A stretch of 64,000 bases of DNA from Okapia johnstoni (taxonomy: Eukaryota; Chordata; Mammalia; Artiodactyla; Giraffidae). The notes beneath the pieces are model-generated. The model was given only the letters and a program-made list of their open reading frames with translations. It did no database searches and had not been told where the DNA came from. Below, piece by piece: positions 55,321 to 64,000 of this stretch. The stretch covers positions 70,510,501 to 70,574,500 of the forward strand of contig CM044316.1 of NCBI GenBank assembly GCA_024291935.2, in the 5' to 3' direction. Numbering within the stretch: position 1 is the stretch's first letter; each line of letters starts with the position of its first letter. The translations under genes and the position numbers were made by a program.

Positions 55321-56436
55321 CACGTCCTTATATGAACCCTTTTGTATATAATCAAATCAAATAATGGACAAGTGTTTCTGTTAGGCATTCTCCTATCCAT
55401 TAAGGCGCCATGTGAAAATGACGAGGTGCATTTTTGCTAACTCTGAGTATATTTAGGGTGATCTGGCTTAGAATGTAGATTGGGCTAGGGATAGAATGTA
55501 TGACATGATAAATATAGCTAAAACTGATGTATGTTTTCCATCCTGGAGTTTCCATCATGAGGGAAAAAAATGTTTTTCTCTTATTTTGTATCTCTATGAG
55601 ACAATAGGTATTCACTAAATGTATTGTACTAATCATTTCATGATGTAAGTTAAATCAGGCTGTTTAAAATTATACGGTTCTGTATGTCAATTATATCTCA
55701 AACTTGGAAGGGAAAAAAAAATGGTATTGAGGGCCCTGAGACTGGATCAGATCACCATGTCTGGGAAGAGTATATAGAGTGGAGAAGTTCACAGACTGAG
55801 TCTAGGACATCCCAGCATTCAGAGCAGAGAGATGAGGAGGAACCAAAGAGGGACAAGAGGTGGCCACAAAGGTGGGAGGGAGACAACAAGACAGTGTGTT
55901 GTCCACAAGGCTAAAACAGAGAGAGAGGCAGGAGCGTTCAACTTGTGAAAGACTTCTCATAGGTCACAGTAAGATGAAGACCACAGTCAGCTTTGGACTT
56001 AGCAACGTGGAGGTCATGTATGACCTTGACAAGTGTTGTTTTAATGCATCTTTGGGAGCAAAGCCTTATTGAAAGGAGAGAAATGGGAGTTCCTGTGTCT
56101 AGAGAATTATTTTGAGTTTGAGAAGTTCTTATAAAGGGGGTGAGACACATATGGTGGCTAAAGGGAGAAGGACAGACAAGAGAGGAATTGTAAAGGTGCA
56201 TATTTAGTGACATGTTTGTATGTTGATGGGGTGACCTGTTACACCAGTGGAGGGTTTTTTCCAGAAGCTCATCTGGAGTAACAGAAGCAAAGTGAGAATA
56301 TGGGTACTAATGCTGGTAGGCTAGTAAATATGATGAGCGTTTATGGAAATTCCCCCTGACCTCATCAGTTTTCTCAGAATAGGAATTAAAGGTCAGCTGC
56401 TGGAGTGAGGAAGGTGTGGGATGTTTCAGGAGAGAA
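55321..56436 (+). other. Intronic sequence before the tandem triplication
   Basis: 55321-55700 contains L1-like 3' UTR phrases (gaatgtatgacatgataaat). 55700-56436 is purine-rich and largely unique. No gene. Confidence 0.4.
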
Positions 56437-57567
56437 GAGAAGTAGCAGATCACCCAGGAGAATGGGAGAAGGACTGAATGGAAAAGGGGGATATGGTCAG
56501 ATCACCAGGCATCAGGAAGGCACAACTGGGGTTCATGGTCAGGAATTTAACACCAGTCAGTGTGGCTTCATTCATTTCTGCTGCCACATTCAGCTGCAAC
56601 AGCGACAAACAGAGCCTTCCATGATTTCACCAAGCAAGTGTGATGAAGTGAGAAAGAGGCAAAGGATCTGAGAATATACACAAGGGAATGATTCTAATGA
56701 CTGACTGTGGAATGCATGCTAGGTAAGAAGAGAAGAAAGACGAAGAAGATGAGAGAAGGGAAAAGAAGTTTAGGTTGGGTTGAAGGTCCTAGGGAAGGGA
56801 GAGGTTCTGGGAGAGAAGTAGCAGATCACCCAGGAGAATGGGAGAAGGACTGAATGGAAAAGGGGGATATGGTCAGATTACCAGGCATCAGGAAGGCACA
56901 ACTGGGGTTCATGGTCAGGAATTTAACACCAGTCAGTGTGGCTTCATTCATTTCTGCTGCCACATTCAGCTGCAACAGCGACAAACAGAGCCTTCCATGA
57001 TTTCACCAAGCAAGTGTGATGAAGTGAGAAAGAGGCAAAGGATCTGAGAATATACACAAGGGAATGATTCTAATGACTGACTGTGGAATGCATGCTAGGT
57101 AAGAAGAGAAGAAAGACGAAGAAGCTGAGAGAAGGGAAAAGAAGTTTAGGTTGGGTTGAAGGTCCTAGGGAAGGGAGAGGTTCTGGGAGAGAAGTAGCAG
57201 ATCACCCAGGAGAATGGGAGAAGGACTGAATGGAAAAGGGGGATATGGTCAGATTACCAGGCATCAGGAAGGCACAACTGGGGTTCATGGTCAGGAATTT
57301 AACACCAGTCAGTGTGGCTTCATTCATTTCTGCTGCCACATTCAGCTGCAACAGGGACAAACAGGAGCCTTCCATGATTTCACCAAGCAAGTGTGATGAA
57401 GTGAGAAAGAGGCAAAGGATCTGAGAATATACACAAGGGAATGATTCTAATGACTGACTGTGGAATGCATGCTAGGTAAGAAGAGAAGAAAGACGAAGAA
57501 GCTGAGAGAAGGGAAAAGAAGTTTAGGTTGGGTTGAAGGTCCTAGGGAAGGGAGAGGTTCTGGGAGT
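56437..57567 (+). repeat. Tandem triplication of a 376-bp unit
   Basis: Three head-to-tail copies start at 56437, 56813 and 57189 (period 376). Each has gagaagtagcagatcaccca near its start and ggttctggga at its end. Copies differ by only a few bases: atcaccagg/attaccagg, gaagatgag/gaagctgag, and a one-base insertion in copy three (caaacaggagcc). Repeated ORFs of 60-88 codons inside are by-products and change frame at the third copy. It lies in the intron 1 kb upstream of a TENM2 exon. No known repeat family recognised. Confidence 0.96.
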
Positions 57568-58558
57568 ATGGTAGGGGGTGGGCAGTGAGGTTACAAAAAA
57601 GAGTCAACTAGGGAGAGTCCAGGCGGTGGTCAGAGGGTGATGTCTATGAAATTGAGGTAGAATTACTGATGATCACAAGCTCCAAAGGTTGAGCAGGTGA
57701 GTTAGTAGGCAGAGGATCACCAAAAGACTAAGAGGTCAGGATGCTGGAAGGCTTGACTGCTTGTATAATGAAATCACGAGGAAGGAATTCAGGAATAGAG
57801 ATGAAGCATGACAATGGAGCCAACCCAACCCTGGGCCTTAGCAGTAAAGGGCGATCGTATTCTGAGCACACAAGAGCTCTCTCTCAACCTCTCTTTGAAG
57901 AGTAGACACCTGAGGAAGAGAGTCTCAGAAGCCAGGTGACTCTCCGCATTGCATACACTCAGGGACCCCCCTTTCATAATGAGCCAGGCTCGGCGCAGCT
58001 GCCCCTGCCTGGAGGTCCTGCACAGTGTTAATCATCACATCTACACGGTTCCGATCATTGTATCTCTAGCTTCTAAGCACATTGGCCCATCAATACTGAA
58101 GCACTTGCGAAATGAAGGGATTCATTGTGACTGAACAAGCCACATGCCAGGCACCGTGATAAGCCCTCCACGTGAATTTTCTCCCTCAATCTTCACGACA
58201 ACCCAGTGACAGTAGTAGTTTATATCTGAGGAACCTGAAGCTGAGAGAGGGCCAGGAACTTGCCGAAGGTCACACACAACAAGGGCATCCAAAGGGAGAT
58301 CTAGCTTACTCCAGCACTGTCCTAAATCACCACGTGGAGGGGGGGGAGTCAACTGACCAAGTCTAGAAGGACACCTGTTTCCTAGAGCCCAGGTAAAGCA
58401 GCTCTAGGTCCAGACCGGGAGACCCTCACAGGCACTTGCCTCCCTCTCCTGCTGGACTCCATACCCAACCCCCACTTTATTTCATTCTCTCTCCAAGATC
58501 CCCCCTGGCTTTCCACCCATCATGCTTTCAGAAGTCTTTATTTCTGTTTCCACCATAG
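57568..58558 (+). other. Intronic unique sequence upstream of exon
   Basis: Unique sequence with an old MIR-like patch around 58130-58280 (atgccaggcaccgtgataag; gaagctgagagagggccagg). It ends in a polypyrimidine tract and acceptor at 58558. Confidence 0.5.
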
Positions 58559-58689
58559 ATGTGAAAAGCTGGCTTGTGATGTTTGGATTTCAACTCAGCA
58601 ACATAATTCCTGGCTTTCCAAGAGCCAAAATGTATTTTGTGCCTCCGCCCTATGAATTGTCAGAGAGTCAAGCAAGTGAGAGCGGACAG
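58559..58689 (+). CDS. TENM2: Teneurin-2 coding exon (antibiotic-binding-like linker)
   Basis: Short exon of 131 bases. The acceptor CACCATAG ends at 58558, and the first two bases (AT) complete the Asp codon begun by G at 38218, giving [19 protein letters not shown]. The donor GTAAGC starts at 58690 after a complete CAG (Gln). The 43 full codons are hydrophobic and proline-rich ([20 protein letters not shown]). They match the linker and antibiotic-binding-domain-like segment that threads out of the teneurin shell after the Rhs core. The exon sits between two introns, 20.3 kb upstream and 1.6 kb downstream, and about 1 kb downstream of a 376-bp tandem triplication. Confidence 0.93.
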
Positions 58690-59870
58690 GTAAGCGGAGG
58701 TCCCTGCCAAGAATCCAAGAGACCGTCATCATTCCCTCTGGCAAACAGAACCATGTCGGGGCCAAGGACATGTCAGTAGCGGCAGAAAACACTGGAGCTG
58801 GGTATAAAAGGGGCATGAAACCTGGTGGCTTCACAAGACAGTGAACATCAGTGCTGTTACTTGTCTGGCGCAGCACATATTTCTTCCCAACCTCAATTAT
58901 TACCTTAATTGTGGTATCATTATCTGTTCAGTGTATACCCTTGAGTCACTCCTTGATTAACAACAGCACTGAGAAATCTAGCAGCAACCTACCATCTGCA
59001 CTGCCTGTAAGATCATAACCCTTTTGGTTTTTATGGGACGTAATAAAACGGTGGTTTGCAGCTTCTGTCCCATTAAAGAACATTTTTATGCCTCACATAA
59101 AATCTCAGTGTTTTATGGCCCAAACATATACAGATTGAGTTTTCGGGACATAATCTGTGCTTGGGTTTCTCGGTGATGACCGAGAGGTGATCAGTTTCAA
59201 TTTGGGTGCAGCTGAGACCGCGGCCACAATTGGACAGGAGGGGTGGGCATCTGTGTTTGGATCTCTCCTGCTGCAGAACCCGTGCTTGGCACGGTCAACC
59301 TCTGAAAGGTCTCAGCTGCTCTGAATAATTGTCCAGACTGTGTCACTAGAGAGAGACCAGGAGGAACTGCCGGGTAACTGAGAACAGCGTTCTCACAGTT
59401 CTGCCCCGTGGGGAGCACTCAGTGGGTGAATAGCCAACATTTCACTCATTTATCTAAGTGCCGTTACCTCCCCAACACAGCCTCCTCCATTATCCCAGCC
59501 TGTCCCCCAACCACCAATTGAGACGAGCTGTAATTTGTGAGCAGAAAACTCAAGGCCAAGGAGATAATGGGGATTCCGCCCCCCTCCAGAAGCAGGGCTA
59601 GGATCCAAAGCAAATGGCTCAAAATGCCCAGGGATATTCCCTCTGGCCCACGAAGCCCGAATCTCTTTAGCCTGGTGCTTCTCAAACATTCATATGCATG
59701 CAGACCAGCTAGAGGGTCTTGTTAAGATGCAGCTTCTGACTCGTTGGGTCAGGAGGGAGGCCCAAAATTCTAGTCTTTACTAACAGAGAGGGTCCTGGTG
59801 ATGCCTCGGCTCCTAGCCATACTTGGAGTAACACAGTGCCAACTCAAGGAAGTTAATGAACATCCCCTTC
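58690..59870 (+). other. TENM2 last intron, unique part
   Basis: 58860-59190 is A/T-rich, repeat-free, and might be conserved non-coding DNA next to the exon. 59190-59700 is GC-richer with short random ORFs. Confidence 0.5.
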
Positions 59871-59982
59871 TGGAGTGGGTAGCCATTCCCTCCTCCAGGG
59901 GACCTTCCCAACCCAGGGATCGGACCCAGGTCTCCTGCACTGCAGGCAGATTCTTTACCACCTGAGCCACCAGGGAAGCCCC
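59871..59982 (-). mobile_element. Bov-tA SINE fragment, antisense
   Basis: Complement of the SINE head half (tggagtgggtagccattccc to gagccaccagggaagcccc). The 3' half of the SINE is missing. Confidence 0.9.
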
Positions 59983-61096
<1,114 letters not shown>

Positions 61097-62147
61097 CAAA
61101 ATCGTCTGCTGCCATTCCTCGCCTGGATGGCTCAGCGGGAGTCACTGTTATCTCCTCTCCTAAGGAGATGAAGACCTAACTGGGGCACTAAAGGCCGGGC
61201 TGCTTTAGGAGACCAAGTGGCAAGAAAGCTCACATTTTTTGAGTTCAAATGCTACTGTCCACACGAGAAGTCCCACCTCCTGGAGTAGACTAAAGCCCGG
61301 CGGCAAAATTCCTGAGGAAAAAGTAAAAACAAACAAAACAAAACACAAAACAGATGAATGGAGGAACACACAACCATGTTCCAAGTTCCCCTAAAATAAT
61401 GGCCCACTTGTTCAGGGTCTACGCAGCCAAGAGACGGAAAGAGACGCAAAATGTTCAAAAGAAACAAACATACACGTGCACACAGGAAACAAACAAAATC
61501 CACACACACACACACAAAACAAAAACACACCGACCGAAAAACAGAGACGTGAAGACGAGAAGGCCTCATGTTCTATTACCTCACTCATTCACACGTGAGC
61601 GACACACATATCCGTGAGGGCCAGCATCGCAGGACCAGCTAAGGACCCCGATTCAGACTGCTCGTTGGATAGATACTACAGACGTTTTCGTTTAAATACA
61701 GGTGCATTTAAACCATGACTTTGGGGGTGATTTGTGTGTAGCGACTGGGGGGGGGGGGGATAAAAGTGAAAGAGTGAGCACTGGAAATAACTTTTTAAAG
61801 AAAAAAAATAGAAAAACACAAGAAAAAAAGAAAAAGGAAATTACTATCAAAAATCGAAGCGAAATAATACCGTTCAGCACTTAACTCTCAGGTCCTGATT
61901 CAGTCTGGCCTGAGCTAATTTATTTGAGCGCAGAGTGTAAAATTTAATTCCAAGGGTGGCTATAATCACTACAGATCAATTTCATACTCTTTTGTCTTTG
62001 AAGATTCCATTGTGGACAGTAATACGCAGTTACAGGGTGTAGTCTGTTTAGATTCCGTAGTTCGTGGGTATCAGTTGCAGTAGAGGTGTGGGCATCGTGA
62101 CACTCTTTTGCTAAACGGGCACCACTTCAGATCACCCTGTACATACC

Positions 62148-62155
62148 TAAGCCTC
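62148..62155 (+). promoter_or_regulatory. Pumilio-type element TGTACATA in the 3' UTR
   Basis: Exact match to the PUF-protein consensus TGTANATA within the TENM2 3' UTR. An 8-base match can be chance. The position in a neuronal mRNA 3' UTR makes it plausible only. Confidence 0.3.
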
Positions 62156-62249
62156 GAGGCACAATCACTGTTTGAGATTTACAATTATTAGTGTGTTTGT
62201 TTGGTCCAGAAACTGAGACAATCACATGACAGTCACCACGAGGAGAGAA

Positions 62250-62255
62250 AATAAA
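62250..62255 (+). promoter_or_regulatory. Possible proximal polyadenylation signal AATAAA
   Basis: A second canonical hexamer lies about 220 bases upstream of the main one. The A-rich surroundings (62250-62325) make it weaker evidence and also a likely internal oligo-dT priming site in cDNA. Confidence 0.35.
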
Positions 62256-62471
62256 AAATTTTAAAAACCCACAAAAAACAAGGAAAAAAAAGTTTAAAAA
62301 AAAAAAAACATAAAAAAAATGTCTAATAAGAACTTTGGTACAGGAACTTTTTTGTAATATACATGTATGACTTGTTCATCGAGTTTTTATATTAATTTTA
62401 ATTTGCTGCTAAGCAAAGACTAGGGACAGGCAAAGATAATTTATGGCAAAGTGTTTAAATTGTTTATACAT

Positions 62472-62477
62472 AATAAA
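62472..62477 (+). promoter_or_regulatory. Polyadenylation signal AATAAA
   Basis: Canonical hexamer in an A/T-rich context about 1.38 kb after the stop codon. A downstream T/G-rich stretch begins near 62500. It is the last good signal before SINE-rich intergenic DNA, so it is the likely main TENM2 poly(A) site. Confidence 0.75.
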
Positions 62478-62556
62478 GTCTCTAAAACTCCTGTGGACAC
62501 TGGTCTTCTGTGGAAATGCTTTGCAGTGAGGGCAAGGTCAAAAGTTCTGGAGAAAA

Positions 62557-62771
62557 CCTTGTGTGTGCGTGCTTAGTCGCTGTCATGTCCGATGCTTTGA
62601 GACCCCACGGACTATAGCCCACCAGGCTCCTCTGTCCGTGGGATTCTTCAGGCAAGAATACTGGAGTTGGTTGCCATTCCCTTCTCTAGGGGATCTTCCA
62701 GACCCAGGGATCGAACCCAGGTTTCCTGCATTACAGGTGGATTCTTTACCATCTGAGCCACTAGAGAAGCC
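62557..62771 (-). mobile_element. Bov-tA SINE just past the TENM2 poly(A) site
   Basis: Full-length antisense copy (cgtgcttagtcgctgtcatg to gagccactagagaagcc). It starts about 60 bases after the inferred cleavage site. GAGAAAA-type short repeats flank it. Confidence 0.9.
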
Positions 62772-63228
62772 AGAGAAAAGAGGGATCTTTTCGAGTTGCT
62801 CAGGCAGATATGGAATTTTGAACTTTCGGAGGAGTCTTTGTTAGAGGCATCCCCTGTTCTCCAAGCTTCTCTAGAGTGATCTCTCCCAACATCTGCAGCC
62901 CCACTCTGCATGGAGCAGAGATGAGAAGGAGAGTGTGGGCCTGGGACCAGTGGGTGGTGAAGACCCGCAGGCCCACCGGTGCCTGGATGGGTTCCTCCAG
63001 TACTCCTGGGACAATCAGCCTTCTCCCTGCTGCCACATTCTAGTTCTTGAAGGTGCTGCCAGGAAACTGAAATCAAACACAGTTGTCCCCGTGGGAGACC
63101 TGCATGTGTCCGTGTGGCTCTGTGTGTATGTACATATGTGTATATTTTCCTTCAGACTAGATCACTTTACCCCAAAACTTGCAAACTTGGGGCAACCAAA
63201 GTCAGAAGACCTTTATTTTTAACAAAAC
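62772..63228 (+). other. Intergenic unique sequence
   Basis: No gene or repeat recognised. A GT-rich patch lies at 63105-63145. Confidence 0.5.
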
Positions 63229-63350
63229 ATTTTTTTTTCTTTTTCCAAAACTTTAAACTTTTTATTTTGTATTGGGGTATAGTCGATTAACAATGTTTTG
63301 ATTGTTTCAAGTGAACAGCAAAGGGACTCAGCCATACATATATGTCAGAA
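63229..63350 (-). mobile_element. Bovine L1 3'-terminal fragment, antisense
   Basis: Complement of the L1 tail (ctttttattttgtattgggg, tatagtcgattaacaatgtt, aacagcaaagggactcagcc). Confidence 0.82.
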
Positions 63351-63463
63351 GAACACTTATGATTTGGGTGAATTTTTTCCCACCAGTCCCACAGTTAGAA
63401 TAGTAATATTATCATTAAGAGCTCATATTTATTAATGCTTGTTGCACGCCAAGAACAGTGTTT

Positions 63464-63637
63464 GCAACCCCGTGGACTGTCTCCCACAAGGCTCCTCTGT
63501 CCATGAAATTCTCCAGGCAAGAATACTGGAGTGGGTAGCTGTTCTTTTCTCCAGTAGATCTTCCTGACTCAGAGATTGAACCCAGGCCTCCTACATTAAA
63601 GGCAGATTCTTTACTGTCTGAGTCAGCGTGGAAGCCC
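63464..63637 (-). mobile_element. Bov-tA SINE, antisense, inside an old MIR-like sequence
   Basis: SINE complement from gcaaccccgtggactgtctc to gtcagcgtggaagcccc. Similar host sequence lies on both sides (ccaagaacag at about 63449-63458 and 63661-63670), suggesting a long duplication of an old MIR. Confidence 0.85.
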
Positions 63638-64000
63638 CATTTTTTGATGTTTACTACGTGCCAAGAACAGAGCTAAGTGCTCTACACACAATATTTTCAT
63701 TCAGTTCTTTTTTTCATTCAACAACATTATTCTGAGAGCTTACCATATGCTGGGCCCTATGCAAAGTTCTGGGGATAAAGGAGGTGACATGAATAGGGGC
63801 ACTAACCTCATGAAACTTACAGTCAGGGATGCAGACAGACAATAGTCAAGTAGTTACGCCATCAAGTAAAATGACATGACAGGAGTCAATACCAAGAAGG
63901 AGAGATTTACAAAGTTATAGAAGCACTTAACTGGGGATGTGGCCTAGCCTGAGAATGCAAAGGAAGTTACTGAGATTTGAAAGCTAAGGAAGAATTAACC
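63638..64000 (+). repeat. Old MIR/L2-like remnant and intergenic end
   Basis: gtttactacgtgccaagaac followed by gagctaagtgctctacacac is MIR-like, and 63720-63850 (ccatatgctgggccctatgc, catgaaacttacagtcaggg) is L2/MIR-like. No gene in the last bases. Confidence 0.5.

Larger units (their letters stand above)
61097..62495 (+). other. TENM2: TENM2 3' untranslated region
   Basis: About 1.4 kb from the stop codon to the inferred cleavage site. It is free of SINE and LINE copies, unlike the flanks. It becomes very A/T-rich towards the end and contains CA-rich (61500-61530), poly-G (61747-61759) and poly-A tracts. The end is placed 10-25 bases after AATAAA at 62472, and a T/G-rich stretch follows (62500-62570), as expected for cleavage. 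No long ORF of interest is seen. Confidence 0.8.

Noticed and set aside
56405..57424. Repeated 60-88-codon ORFs in three copies
   Set aside because: They come from the 376-bp tandem duplication. The third copy has a frame-changing base, and there is no coding bias or homology.
56437..57567. CRISPR-like repeat array
   Set aside because: Long head-to-tail copies without unique spacers in mammalian DNA.

Overview
This window is mammalian nuclear DNA from a ruminant. It probably comes from a bovid such as cattle, because it is full of Bov-tA/Bov-A2 SINEs, BovB (RTE-type) LINEs, bovine-type L1 and CHR-family SINEs. There is one real protein-coding gene, the 3' end of a teneurin on the + strand. 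I identify it as TENM2 from the protein sequence, chiefly its C-terminus ([16 protein letters not shown]). Six coding exons are visible, at 4525-4700, 6208-6443, 35298-35594, 36604-38218, 58559-58689 and 60335-61096. All have AG/GT borders and compatible phases. Together they encode about 1,071 C-terminal residues out of roughly 2,770. The rest of the gene (cytoplasmic tail, membrane span, EGF repeats, NHL propeller) lies upstream of the window. A 3' UTR of about 1.4 kb follows, with AATAAA at 62472.

The exons cover most of the YD-repeat shell, the Rhs-associated core that closes it, the antibiotic-binding-like linker, the Tox-GHH-like domain and the TCAP-2 peptide with its terminal GKR. Two introns are very large (6444-35297, about 28.9 kb, and 38219-58558, about 20.3 kb). 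They hold nearly all the repeats. The other three introns are 1.0-1.6 kb and mostly unique sequence.

Layout: 1-4240, intron with antisense L1 copies; 4525-6443, two exons; 6444-14640, mainly unique intron with one nested SINE and a candidate conserved element near 7.7-8.4 kb; 14640-30880, a deep nest of sense-strand L1s containing SINEs, two BovB-derived pieces and a 28S rRNA retropseudogene; 31000-35297, SINEs and unique DNA; 35298-38218, two exons; 38219-58558, an intron with a tRNA-Lys/SINE chimera, several L1 and SINE copies, a BovB whose 5' end is fused to a PPP4R3-like fragment, and a 376-bp sequence present three times in tandem; 58559-61096, the last two exons; then the 3' UTR and intergenic DNA with SINEs.

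I see no CRISPR array, bacterial gene, endogenous retrovirus or new host gene. The most unusual signals are chimeric retrotransposition products: a tRNA-Lys 5' part joined to a SINE, flanked by a clear target-site duplication, and a PPP4R3A-like mRNA 5' end joined to BovB. Also notable are the nested 28S fragment and the fresh-looking 376-bp triplication. Family names come from recognition, not database searches; repeat boundaries are approximate unless a target-site duplication (TSD) is given.
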